A stretch of 64,000 nucleotides of DNA from Bacteroidales bacterium (GTDB lineage: Bacteria > Bacteroidota > Bacteroidia > Bacteroidales > UBA932). Below, piece after piece: positions 16,375 through 24,669 of this stretch. The stretch is from positions 1 to 64,000 of the forward strand of contig JAAZIA010000037.1 in the NCBI GenBank assembly GCA_012510445.1, given 5' to 3'. Both the position numbers and the translations under genes were made by a program. Each line of letters opens with the position of its first letter. Position 1 is the first letter of the stretch. The notes under the pieces were generated by a model that worked only from the letters and a program-made list of their open reading frames with translations, did no database searches and was not told where the DNA came from.

Positions 16375-18690
16375 CTAAAATCCCATCTTGATGCCTAGGA
16401 AGAAATTTCTGGGCAACACAGGACCGTAAATGTAGCCTGAGTCTCTTTCTTGTCCGCGGTCAAAATCAACCTGAAAGGCATTGAACACGTTTTTAACTCC
16501 TGCTTGTATTTGTAGCGATTGTTTACTGAATAGTGTTACATCGTAAGACAACTTTAGATCCATATCAAAGAAAGACGGAGTTTCTTTGGCTACATCCACC
16601 GGTGTTCCCGATCCTGCAAAATGTTGTACCAACATGGAACCGGTATATTTTCCAGATACGATAAACGTCAACTTCTCACCCGGTGTCCAATAAGAGGTCA
16701 TATATCCATACAAATCGGGACTCCTGAAAAGGTGCTCTACAGGCGCTACACGGGGGTCTTCACTCCAATATTCGGGCTCTGTGTATTGGCTTCTTTGATA
16801 CGTAAGACCGGCCTGTATCTGAAATCCTGCTGGGATGTGCAGCTTGCCTTCTACATTTATTCCGGCAACACGTGCACCGGAACCGTTATACCGCTCCAGT
16901 ACGCTGTTTCCGTTCGCATCTGTTTCTTCCAGCATGCGCAACGCAAACACATCTAACAATTGTGTGTAAAAGGCTTCGACTACCAAGTTTGCCTGCATGT
17001 TTCCTATAGTATAATACGTATCTGCAGAAAAACTCAAGCTCCGGGAACGCTCCTGGCTCAACCCGGGATCCAACACAGTCACAACTCTTTCTCCTCCCAC
17101 AACTGCCACGTGGAAATCTTCATCAAAAGCTTGAGGCGCTCTAAATCCTGTGGCATAAGATCCACGGAAGTTCACGTTTTTCACGGGATTGTACCTTAAA
17201 GTAACCCTTGGAGAAAAAATGGGCTTTTCTACCAAATTGTGCTTATCTGTTCGAATGCCCAACAAAAATCCCCAAACATCATTTCTCCATTCGTTTTGTA
17301 AAAACAGACTGACATTGTGAATGATTTGCTCCGTTTGTATTTGGTATAAAGGATAGCTATCAGTCAGTCCATTGTAATTGTACTCCATACCAGACACCCA
17401 TTCTGCCGGCATAAACCACAGTCTGTCCCACTTTCTTGTGTACTGTGCCCCCGTTACAACGGTCATATCTGTTGTATGTCCGTATGCATTTGGGTCTTTT
17501 CCTGCCCCATAATAACTATCCCTATTCACATGTTGCATAGAAGTGAATACGCTGAACGTACGTTTGTAGTCGGGGGAAAATACATCAAACGTTATTCCGC
17601 CTCCGTGAATGGAATGCTCCACTTGCTCAGCCAGCAATGCATTGTGCGGAGACAAATCCAATGCATCTCCTCCTCTTCTGAACTCCCCTGTGTGATGGTA
17701 TTGCAAGGCAAGTTTGGAATGAAGGCTTGTTTTAAAGAAAGCCCGCATACCCATAGTATTGCTTTTTATAACAGGTATTTCTGTAAAACCGTCCCCGTTG
17801 TAATCGTATCCTTGCCGAGAGCGCTTTTGTCCGTATGCCAAAAACCCTGTCTTACCTTCTTCCCCTACTAACGAAGCGTTAAACGTAGTATTGTTATCCC
17901 AAGCCTTACCCAAACCAATGGAAGTAATGGCGTGAGCAACCTCTGCGCTGTTAAATACAGGATCGCGTGTAATGACATTGATAGTCCCTCCAATAGCGGA
18001 AGAACCGTACAAAGCCGAGCCTCCTCCCCTCAGTACTTCAATTCTGTCTATCATGTTGGCGGGGATATGTTCCAGCCCGTAAACTCCTGCCAAAGCAGAA
18101 AAAACGGGACGAGAATCCATCAATATTTGTGAATAATTGCCATCCAGTCCATTGATCCGTACTTGACTGAATCCGCAATTTTGACAATTGTTTTCTACAC
18201 GCACTCCCGGCTGAAACGGCAATGCATCTGCCAAAGAAACGGCTTGGGCCTGTTCAATCAGTTCTGAAGTCATAACTTGAACAAGACCGGGACTTTTCCT
18301 GCGTGTAACTGCCGTACGGCTGGCAGAAACTACAATTTGGTCCAAAGCCACCACATCCGGAGCCAGTTCCAAATCTACAACAACTCTCTTTCCTTTTACA
18401 ACCTCAACCGGATGAGCCGTAGGACTATACCCGACCATACTGGCTGCTACCATAAAGCGTCCTTCCGGAAGGTGATGCAGAAGAAATGCACCGTTTTCAT
18501 CTGCAACGGTAGCCAGAGTAGTTCCCTTGATAACTACTGTGGCAAAACTTAACGGTTCCCCGGTATGCGCATCTATAACGGTTCCTGCTATAGCTGCCCC
18601 GCCTCTTTCTCTTTCACGGTATTGATGTTGAGCTAATCCTGAATAATACGTTGCTATTAAAAGCAACAAAGACAATAAAGTATGTTTCAT
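16375..18690 (-). CDS. TonB-dependent outer-membrane receptor, probably for metal or metal chelate
   Basis: A 771-residue outer-membrane receptor. Signal peptide 1-20; carboxypeptidase-regulatory-like domain about 32-115 (GTVIDAHTGEPLSFATVVIKG); plug domain about 130-240 (VSLADALPFQPGVRVEN, then IEVLRGGGSALYGSSAIGGTINV); 22-strand-type barrel to the terminal aromatic residue (GIKMGF). It takes up a substrate across the outer membrane using TonB energy. It is downstream of a His-rich membrane protein and divergent from zupT, which suggests zinc or another divalent metal. That substrate is inferred from context. The NCQNC motif in the plug (near 155) is a possible metal-binding feature. Confidence 0.9.
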   Translation of the reverse strand: MKHTLLSLLLLIATYYSGLAQHQYRERERGGAAIAGTVIDAHTGEPLSFATVVIKGTTLATVADENGAFLLHHLPEGRFMVAASMVGYSPTAHPVEVVKGKRVVVDLELAPDVVALDQIVVSASRTAVTRRKSPGLVQVMTSELIEQAQAVSLADALPFQPGVRVENNCQNCGFSQVRINGLDGNYSQILMDSRPVFSALAGVYGLEHIPANMIDRIEVLRGGGSALYGSSAIGGTINVITRDPVFNSAEVAHAITSIGLGKAWDNNTTFNASLVGEEGKTGFLAYGQKRSRQGYDYNGDGFTEIPVIKSNTMGMRAFFKTSLHSKLALQYHHTGEFRRGGDALDLSPHNALLAEQVEHSIHGGGITFDVFSPDYKRTFSVFTSMQHVNRDSYYGAGKDPNAYGHTTDMTVVTGAQYTRKWDRLWFMPAEWVSGMEYNYNGLTDSYPLYQIQTEQIIHNVSLFLQNEWRNDVWGFLLGIRTDKHNLVEKPIFSPRVTLRYNPVKNVNFRGSYATGFRAPQAFDEDFHVAVVGGERVVTVLDPGLSQERSRSLSFSADTYYTIGNMQANLVVEAFYTQLLDVFALRMLEETDANGNSVLERYNGSGARVAGINVEGKLHIPAGFQIQAGLTYQRSQYTEPEYWSEDPRVAPVEHLFRSPDLYGYMTSYWTPGEKLTFIVSGKYTGSMLVQHFAGSGTPVDVAKETPSFFDMDLKLSYDVTLFSKQSLQIQAGVKNVFNAFQVDFDRGQERDSGYIYGPVLPRNFFLGIKMGF

Positions 18691-18732
18691 AAAAAGGTTA
18701 CATGGTAATAATTTGACACAAAAAGACGCAGC

Positions 18733-19083
18733 TTATGACAAATTAACCTTTGGAGGGCCTCTTAAACATACAGGAGTTTTGAAAACAGATTCTCTTGAAG
18801 AAAAGGTAGAGAAGACCAAAAATTCCAGAGGAACTGAAAAGAATGTCAACACAGAAAAAGATACAACCAACAACAACAATCCGGCATAAATCCATTCCAT
18901 GGCTTCCCATGCATTTTCACTATGACTGTGTTGGCGTTCCCCAAAAAGATGCGAATGTACCAATACTGTTCCCTCGTCTCCGTGTTTGTGGTAACACATG
19001 GTAGCTCCCGCGTAAAACCCGGAAAAAAGGGTAATTAATAAAAGTGCTAGTAGATTTCTTCTTAGAGAAAGCTGTTTTTTCAT
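18733..19083 (-). CDS. Small His-rich membrane protein preceding the TonB receptor
   Basis: A 116-residue protein with a membrane segment at about 10-30, a periplasmic-like loop rich in His (CYHKHGDEG, HSHLFGERQHSHSE) and a second membrane segment at about 67-88. The tail ends in CLRGPPKVNLS; a short hydrophilic tail with an RxPP motif recurs in small proteins next to metal-related TonB receptors in Bacteroidota. The His clusters suggest transient metal binding. It is in one operon with the receptor (42-base gap) and has a perfect -7 box 11 bases before its start. The function beyond metal association is unknown. Confidence 0.7.
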   Translation of the reverse strand: MKKQLSLRRNLLALLLITLFSGFYAGATMCYHKHGDEGTVLVHSHLFGERQHSHSENAWEAMEWIYAGLLLLVVSFSVLTFFSVPLEFLVFSTFSSRESVFKTPVCLRGPPKVNLS

Positions 19084-19094
19084 AATTAACGGTG

Positions 19095-19102
19095 CAAAGA
19101 TA
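19095..19102 (-). promoter_or_regulatory. -7 box of the His-rich protein/TonB receptor operon
   Basis: TATCTTTG on the minus strand, perfect TAnnTTTG, 11 bases before the ATG at 19083. No convincing -33 box is visible. Confidence 0.55.
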
Positions 19103-19123
19103 AGAGAATACCGGTAAGGAAAT

Positions 19124-19143
19124 AATACCTGAAAGTTGGTATT
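19124..19143. promoter_or_regulatory. Inverted repeat between divergent metal-uptake promoters
   Basis: AATACC (19124-19129), an 8-base spacer, then GGTATT (19138-19143). It lies between the two divergent -7 boxes at 19095-19102 and 19165-19172, in the place expected for a shared operator. A metal-responsive repressor is plausible, but the motif is short and unproven. Confidence 0.35.
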
Positions 19144-19164
19144 TATACTCTTATTTTCTCTTTC

Positions 19165-19172
19165 TATCTTTG
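19165..19172 (+). promoter_or_regulatory. -7 box of zupT
   Basis: TATCTTTG, perfect TAnnTTTG, ends six bases before the zupT ATG. A TTTA at 19142-19145 sits at the exact -33 distance (19 bases). Transcription would begin at or next to the start codon, suggesting a leaderless or nearly leaderless mRNA. Confidence 0.5.
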
Positions 19173-19178
19173 CGCCCT

Positions 19179-19991
19179 ATGAATTCTAAGATACTGCTGC
19201 CCTTTCTGCTTTCTTTGTTTGCCGGATTGGCTACCATTATTGGGTTTTTCATCACCTTTTTTGCCAAAAGCACCAATAGGAAATTGCTCTCCTTCTCCTT
19301 AGGCCTCTCGGCCGGAGTCATGATATACGTGGCGTTTGTAGAAATTTTTGGCGAGGCCCGTGAAATTTTCACTAACAACCTGGGAGAACGCCAAGGACTC
19401 TTATGGACTGTCGTTTTCTTTTTTGCCGGCATGGGCTTGATTGCTCTTATAGACTACTTAGTTCCGTCGTTCGGGAACCCCCACGAAGCCCACTCCATTG
19501 AAGATATGGAATTGGGAGAAAGGTGTTGCCGACAAAAACCAAAGCTCATGAAAATGGGCGTTATGACAGCCGTAGCCATTGCCATACACAACTTTCCGGA
19601 AGGCATTGCCACGTTCATGGCCGCTCTGGACAACCCTGCTTTAGGAATCTCTATTGCCACAGCCATTGCCATACATAACATTCCGGAAGGCATTGCCGTA
19701 TCCATCCCTATATACTACGCTACAGGAAGTCGTAGAAAAGCGTTTGGAATCACCTTGCTGTCCGGTCTGGCAGAACCCTTGGGAGCTTTGCTTACGTATC
19801 TTATTCTTATGCCCTTCCTTTCTCCCGTTGTGATGGGATGTGTTTTTGCGGTAGTAGCCGGTATTATGGTCTTCATTTCTGTGGATGAGCTGCTGCCCGG
19901 TGCACACGAATACGGGGAACACCACGTAGCCATTTACGGGCTCATCTCGGGCATGGCTATAATGGCTCTCAGCTTGATCTTGTTCGCATAG
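19179..19991 (+). CDS. zupT: Zinc transporter ZupT (ZIP family)
   Basis: A 270-residue inner-membrane ZIP transporter importing zinc and related divalent metals. About eight membrane segments are predicted. The two signature metal-binding motifs HNFPEGIA and HNIPEGIAVSIP lie in the central helices. The cytoplasmic loop has GNPHEAHS and CC, possible metal ligands. The start is the ATG at 19179; a TTG three codons upstream is unlikely because the -7 box overlaps it. It is divergent from the His-rich protein/TonB receptor pair, so outer and inner membrane steps of one metal-uptake route are probably encoded here. Confidence 0.93.
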   Translation: MNSKILLPFLLSLFAGLATIIGFFITFFAKSTNRKLLSFSLGLSAGVMIYVAFVEIFGEAREIFTNNLGERQGLLWTVVFFFAGMGLIALIDYLVPSFGNPHEAHSIEDMELGERCCRQKPKLMKMGVMTAVAIAIHNFPEGIATFMAALDNPALGISIATAIAIHNIPEGIAVSIPIYYATGSRRKAFGITLLSGLAEPLGALLTYLILMPFLSPVVMGCVFAVVAGIMVFISVDELLPGAHEYGEHHVAIYGLISGMAIMALSLILFA

Positions 19992-20027
19992 GCTGCCTGA
20001 TTTTGCTCGCATAAGTCGCCTGATTTT

Positions 20028-20058
20028 ATTGCCTGCTCAAGCTTGTTTCGTATCTTTA
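20028..20058 (+). promoter_or_regulatory. Promoter of the hemerythrin-LuxR gene
   Basis: ATTG (20028-20031), 19 bases, then TATCTTTA (20051-20058). It is one mismatch from the Bacteroidota consensus in each box, with correct spacing, 22 bases before the start codon. Confidence 0.45.
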
Positions 20059-20080
20059 TAGTTTTAACAGACCCTAAAGC

Positions 20081-21028
20081 ATGTATAAACAAGAGCGATA
20101 TACGTCAACGGACAGGATGGGCGACCTGATCTGCGACAATTACCCCATGCTCTTTGTTATGAGTCGCTTTGGCATATTGCCCGGATTTGGAGAAAAGACC
20201 ATTGAAGAGGTATGTCTGCAAAATAACGTACATACACAAACTTTTCTGTCTGTTGTTAATATGCTCATAAGCGGAAAACGTGATCCCCATTCAGAAGCTT
20301 CGCTAACGTGTCTAGTACAATACCTACACAACTCGCACAGCCATTTTCTTGATATCCGTCTGCCCTCCATCAGAAAAAAACTCCTAAAGACACTAGGTAC
20401 TCCCATAGACAGAGTATCCAAAGCCGTTATCCGTTTTTACGACGAATACGTAGAACAGGTGCAAAACCATATGGCTTATGAAGAGCAAACGGTATTTCCC
20501 TATGTGCGTTCTCTGTTGCAAGGAGATCAAAGCGGTGATTATTGTATCCGAGTTTTTTGCAACCAACACGACAGCATAGAAACTAAATTATCTGAACTCA
20601 AAAACATCCTTATCAAATACTACCCTACCGGGAATCCACACGAGCTTAACAACGTGTTGTTTGATATTTTTGCTTGCGCTCAAGACCTGGCTTCTCACAA
20701 CTACATTGAAGACAACTTGTTTGTTCCCATGATCTCTAGGCTGGAAGGAAGAGACCTTACCGGCAAGTGTTTGGAAAGTAAAAGCAAGCAACGGAAAGAA
20801 GAGACATCTGTAAAAAAGGAATTGAGCAAACGTGAAAAAGAAGTGATTGTAGAAGTTGCCAAAGGACTTACCAATAAAGAGATTGCAGATAAGCTCTTCA
20901 TCTCTGTACATACGGTTATGACTCACCGCAAAAACATTGCCGGTAAGTTACAGATCCATTCTCCTTCCGGACTTACCATTTATGCTATTCTCAACAACCT
21001 GGTTGATCTGGACGATGTTAAAAAATGA
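20081..21028 (+). CDS. Hemerythrin-domain LuxR-type transcriptional regulator
   Basis: A 315-residue fusion. Residues 1-70 resemble the ScdA/YtfE N-terminal domain (MGDLICDNYPMLFVMSRFGI) but lack its usual Cys. Residues about 80-225 form a hemerythrin-like four-helix bundle with candidate diiron ligands in HSHFLDIRLP, NHMAYEEQTVFPYV, NQHDSIE and SHNYIEDNLFVP. Residues 245-305 are a LuxR HTH (LSKREKEVIVEVAKGLTNKE, then VHTVMTHRKNIAGKL). The likely role is transcription control in response to oxygen, NO or iron status through the diiron site, in the cytoplasm. The sensing ligand is inferred. Confidence 0.85.
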   Translation: MYKQERYTSTDRMGDLICDNYPMLFVMSRFGILPGFGEKTIEEVCLQNNVHTQTFLSVVNMLISGKRDPHSEASLTCLVQYLHNSHSHFLDIRLPSIRKKLLKTLGTPIDRVSKAVIRFYDEYVEQVQNHMAYEEQTVFPYVRSLLQGDQSGDYCIRVFCNQHDSIETKLSELKNILIKYYPTGNPHELNNVLFDIFACAQDLASHNYIEDNLFVPMISRLEGRDLTGKCLESKSKQRKEETSVKKELSKREKEVIVEVAKGLTNKEIADKLFISVHTVMTHRKNIAGKLQIHSPSGLTIYAILNNLVDLDDVKK

Positions 21029-21058
21029 CTATCTTTAAGTCCTAAATTATTTTTAGAT

Positions 21059-21628
21059 ATGAAACCCATTTCACATATCCGATACTCCCTTATTAGGAGT
21101 GTGCCTCTGCTTATTTTAGGCATTTTCCTACTGATAAATCCGGAAGGCAGCATTAGTACACTTATCCGGCTGCTGGCTGCCATTCTACTTGTTGGAGGCT
21201 TGTTCTCTCTGTACTATGCATGGAGTGACGGCCGCAACGCAGACCTTGACAAAGGCTTACGAGGATTATTATACATGACGGCTCTTGTTTTCATGGTTTT
21301 TGCCGTATTGTTGTTGCTGTTCCCTAATTTTTTTGCCACCCTCGGCATGTTTTTAAGCGGTCTTATCCTTTTCTTGTTTTCTGTCACACAAATCACCGGA
21401 GTCATTCGCTTTCGCAAAGCAGTTCCCATAGGCTTGCCATGGTATCTGTACCTGAATCCGGTAGCCATGTTGATCCTTAGCGTTGTGATCATGATTGACC
21501 CTTTCCAGTCTGCTAAAATATTGGTGGTTTTTACAGGAATCATATGCCTTCTGTATGCCATTACGGAAGGAATTCAAGCCATTGTTTCTTATCGTTTGTT
21601 TAAACGCAGTAACACAGGATCTAAGTGA
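21059..21628 (+). CDS. HdeD-family membrane protein (DUF308)
   Basis: A 189-residue integral membrane protein with six predicted membrane helices arranged as three pairs, typical of HdeD/DUF308 (RSVPLLILGIFLLINPEGS, then LNPVAMLILSVVIMIDP). HdeD is linked to acid resistance in enterobacteria; the role here is unknown. It starts 30 bases after the regulator and overlaps glycerate kinase by four bases (GTGA). A TATCTTTA box at 21030-21037 may give it a promoter. Confidence 0.8.
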   Translation: MKPISHIRYSLIRSVPLLILGIFLLINPEGSISTLIRLLAAILLVGGLFSLYYAWSDGRNADLDKGLRGLLYMTALVFMVFAVLLLLFPNFFATLGMFLSGLILFLFSVTQITGVIRFRKAVPIGLPWYLYLNPVAMLILSVVIMIDPFQSAKILVVFTGIICLLYAITEGIQAIVSYRLFKRSNTGSK

Positions 21629-22884
21629 AAATACTCATTGCCATGGACTCTTTTAAAGGGAGTCTGACTTCTTACGATGCGGGACACGCCGTTTGCCGTG
21701 GTCTGGAAGATGCCTGTAAGGCTTTGAAACAGGACGTACCCCAAATATCTATACTTCCTTTGGCAGACGGTGGCGAAGGTACGGTGACTGCCCTCACACA
21801 AGGCCTGGGGGGAGTGTATCGCAATGTCAAGGTACGAGGCCCGCTAAAAGCGCAAGTCGAAGCTATTTACGGCATAATTCCGGCTACGAAGCCGCATGAA
21901 GCCCCTACGGCGGTCATTGAAATTGCATCCGCAGTCGGCCTGTGGCTTGTACCTGAAAAGCTGCGCAACCCGCTAAAGACAACTACTTACGGCATAGGAC
22001 AGATTATCTTAAATGCCCTAGAGCGTGACTGCCGTACATTTCTCATCGGCATTGGCGGCAGTGCTACCAACGATGGAGGCATAGGCATGTTGCGTGCTCT
22101 GGGCTACGTTTTTAAAGATAAAATGGGCAGAGAAACGGGTGTTTCTGGCAAAGACCTGAATTACATAGCCTCTGTACATACGGGAAACGCCCATCCACTT
22201 CTTAAGGAGTGTACGTTCCGCATTGCTTGCGATGTAAACAATCCGTTAACAGGCCCCAACGGAGCCGCAGCCGTTTATGGACCTCAAAAAGGTGCTACGC
22301 CGGCTATTATCAAGCGTTTGGATAGAGGCCTGGCCAATCTGGACCGTGTTGTCTCAAAAGCCAAGGTCAAGCACATACCCCCATTTCCGTTACCACAAAC
22401 ACGGCAGGTAACGCCCCCCACATGCCTAAATACAGAAGTACTTCACCAAAGCGTATCACCGGTTGACACTCCTTTGGACCTAAAGCAAGTACCGGGAGCA
22501 GGAGCTGCCGGAGGCTTGGGATATGCCTTCTTGCAATTCCTAAACGGTCGCTTGGAACCGGGAGCCCAAATGATTATCGACGCCATTGGACTTGAGAAAA
22601 AAATCAAAGAAGCAGATTTAATAATTACCGGAGAAGGTCGCTTGGATCAACAGACTTTTATGGGTAAGGGCCCGGCGACTTTAGCCCGTATAGCCAAAAC
22701 GTATGGAAAACCGGTAATTGCTTTCTGCGGAAGCATAGCGGAGGACGCAACACAACAGGCAGATCTCTTGTTTGACCACTCCGTTGCGGTAACTCCACCT
22801 GATGGATTGTTGAAAGATGCCTCTTACCACGTACGTCAAGCTGCTGCCGGGTTCTTTACTCGTAATGGCGTATCTTTGTTCTGA
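21625..22884 (+). CDS. glxK: Glycerate kinase
   Basis: A 419-residue GlxK/GarK-type kinase that phosphorylates D-glycerate. N-terminal MKILIAMDSFKGSLTS, DGGEGT, IGGSATNDGGIGMLRALG and DLIITGEGRLDQQT are family signatures. The start is GTG, overlapping the hdeD-like stop. The usual length is about 380. The extra length lies near residues 245-285, a Pro/Thr-rich stretch (IPPFPLPQTRQVTPPTCLN) just before the conserved PGAGAAGGLG. The insert probably forms a surface loop; its role is unknown. The stop overlaps the fecCD-like start by one base. Confidence 0.92.
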   Translation: MKILIAMDSFKGSLTSYDAGHAVCRGLEDACKALKQDVPQISILPLADGGEGTVTALTQGLGGVYRNVKVRGPLKAQVEAIYGIIPATKPHEAPTAVIEIASAVGLWLVPEKLRNPLKTTTYGIGQIILNALERDCRTFLIGIGGSATNDGGIGMLRALGYVFKDKMGRETGVSGKDLNYIASVHTGNAHPLLKECTFRIACDVNNPLTGPNGAAAVYGPQKGATPAIIKRLDRGLANLDRVVSKAKVKHIPPFPLPQTRQVTPPTCLNTEVLHQSVSPVDTPLDLKQVPGAGAAGGLGYAFLQFLNGRLEPGAQMIIDAIGLEKKIKEADLIITGEGRLDQQTFMGKGPATLARIAKTYGKPVIAFCGSIAEDATQQADLLFDHSVAVTPPDGLLKDASYHVRQAAAGFFTRNGVSLF

Positions 22885-23888
22885 TGAAAAGAATCTGGCT
22901 TCTTTTTCTACTCCTTTTTTTAGTAGCAGCAGACATTTTTCTGGGCTCAGTACGCCTTCCGGCTACCGACGTATGGTCGGCTCTTTTGGGCAGCGACCCT
23001 CAATCGTTTGCTTACAAGATTGTTTGGAATTTTCGCATACCTAAAATGCTGACGGCTCTTATGGCCGGCATGGCTTTATCTGTTTGTGGGGTACAAATGC
23101 AAACACTTTTCAGAAACCCTCTGGCAGATCCTTACGTACTAGGTATCAGTTCCGGTGCCGGTCTGGGAGTGGCACTTTTTGTAATGGGCGCTTCTTTGTT
23201 TCCCGTCATCACCGCCTTACCCTGGTTGAGTGGCCTGGGAACGGTAGCTTTTGCCTGGATGGGAGCACTAGCCGTAATGATGTTCATAGTAGCTGCCTCA
23301 AAAAAGATGAAAAGTACTATGGGGTTACTCGTTTTGGGTATCATGATAGGGTCTGCAGGTTCTGCCCTTATTGGCCTGTTGCAATATTTTTCAGACGCCC
23401 CGGCTCTTAAGCATTACGTTCTTTGGACCATGGGTAGTTTTAGCAATGTTTCGGGCCATAAGCTGGTTATTATGGCAAGCCTCTGTCTGGCAGGCCTGAT
23501 ACTTTCTATTCGTAACATAAAAGATCTGAACGTTTTCCTTATGGGCCAAACGTATGCAGAAAGCTTGGGTATTTCTACAGTACGTGTACGCAACCGAATT
23601 TTTCTAGCTACTACGCTGCTGGCCGGCAGCGTTACTGCCTTTTGCGGTCCCATAGGTTTTATTGGCATTGCTGTTCCGCACATATGCAGAATGATCTTTG
23701 GAAACGCCAACCACCGAACGCTCATTCCTGCCTCGGCTTTACTGGGCGCAGCCCTTATGGTCCTGGCAGACATCATTTCACAAATGCCCGGTTCCCAAAG
23801 CGTACTTCCCGTAAATACGGTGGCTGCCCTTATGGGCATACCGGTCATTATATACATCCTCCTTAAAGACAAAGCCTTTGAACTGTGA
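22884..23888 (+). CDS. FecCD/BtuC-family ABC transporter permease
   Basis: A 334-residue inner-membrane permease of the iron-siderophore/cobalamin uptake class, with about nine to ten membrane helices. Family motifs are VQMQTLFRNPLADPYVLGIS, GFIGIAVPHICRM and LLGAALMVLADII. It is coupled to glycerate kinase by a TGATG overlap and to the ATPase by GTGA. The cognate substrate-binding protein is not in this operon, so the ligand (iron chelate, haem or cobalamin) cannot be told. Confidence 0.92.
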   Translation: MKRIWLLFLLLFLVAADIFLGSVRLPATDVWSALLGSDPQSFAYKIVWNFRIPKMLTALMAGMALSVCGVQMQTLFRNPLADPYVLGISSGAGLGVALFVMGASLFPVITALPWLSGLGTVAFAWMGALAVMMFIVAASKKMKSTMGLLVLGIMIGSAGSALIGLLQYFSDAPALKHYVLWTMGSFSNVSGHKLVIMASLCLAGLILSIRNIKDLNVFLMGQTYAESLGISTVRVRNRIFLATTLLAGSVTAFCGPIGFIGIAVPHICRMIFGNANHRTLIPASALLGAALMVLADIISQMPGSQSVLPVNTVAALMGIPVIIYILLKDKAFEL

Positions 23889-24601
23889 AACCCGTTGTGC
23901 AAATACGTGATCTGGCCGTGGGCTATTCAAAAAAAGAGCCTTTGTTCCAAGGGCTTCATGAAAATTTGAATGCCGGCACCGTAACGGGGCTTCTGGGTCC
24001 CAACGGCATAGGCAAATCCACCTTACTTAAAACACTAGCCGGAATCCTAACCCCGTTGCAAGGACAGATCGTAGCCCACGTGCAGCAAGATAGGCACCGG
24101 TCCTCCCAATTGTATGCTTTTGTTGCCTCGCAACCGCCCAGAGCAACGCGCTTTTCTGTATGGGATACAGTCAGTACAGGACGATACCGTTACACCAACT
24201 GGTTGGGCTTGAAAGACGAGGAGGGAAAACGCACAGTAACACACGCTCTAAAGCAGACAGGCACCTTGCACTTAGCAGCTCGCGATAGCGCAGGCTTGTC
24301 TGATGGAGAATTTCACCGCGTAGCCATTGCCCGTGCTTTGGTGCAAAATACTCCTTTGCTGTTGCTTGACGAGCCCACCGCTTTTCTGGACATTGCCGGT
24401 AAACGCTCCATTGCCTTGCTGTTGCGTAAACTGGCCCGGGAAGAAGAAAAAGCCATTCTTTTCTCTACTCATGACCTGGCCTTGGCCAAAGAGTACTGTG
24501 ATGTGTTCTGGGTCATGACCTCTGACCACAACCTACATACGGGTACGCCGGAGCAGCTGCAGGCCAACGGTATTATTGACCGGCTGTACCAAATACATTA
24601 A
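23885..24601 (+). CDS. FecE/BtuD-family ABC transporter ATP-binding protein
   Basis: A 238-residue ATPase. Walker A GPNGIGKS near 38-45; signature LSDGE in place of LSGGQ (GLSDGEFHRVAIARAL); Walker B LLLLDEP; switch HD in STHDLALA. It starts at GTG inside the permease stop. It energises the FecCD-like permease. The signature deviation (GQ to DGE) is seen in some FecE-like proteins and probably does not abolish function. Confidence 0.92.
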   Translation: MKPVVQIRDLAVGYSKKEPLFQGLHENLNAGTVTGLLGPNGIGKSTLLKTLAGILTPLQGQIVAHVQQDRHRSSQLYAFVASQPPRATRFSVWDTVSTGRYRYTNWLGLKDEEGKRTVTHALKQTGTLHLAARDSAGLSDGEFHRVAIARALVQNTPLLLLDEPTAFLDIAGKRSIALLLRKLAREEEKAILFSTHDLALAKEYCDVFWVMTSDHNLHTGTPEQLQANGIIDRLYQIH

Positions 24602-24607
24602 AGGAAA

Positions 24608-24627
24608 CCCCGACCTTCCGATCGGGG
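24608..24627. terminator. Hairpin between convergent genes, likely bidirectional terminator
   Basis: CCCCGA and TCGGGG form a 6-bp G+C stem with an 8-nt loop. It lies seven bases after the ABC ATPase stop, in the 68-bp gap before the convergent aminotransferase ends. On the minus strand it is followed by TTTCCTTT. Confidence 0.6.
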
Positions 24628-24669
24628 AAAACAGCAAATAATAGAGAGCTGATTATTGATCTTCAGTTC

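Noticed and set aside
22871-22878. TATCTTTG as a promoter of the FecCD-like permease
   Set aside because: The match is perfect but lies in coding sequence of glycerate kinase, lacks a -33 box, and the genes are already joined by a TGATG overlap; chance is as likely.
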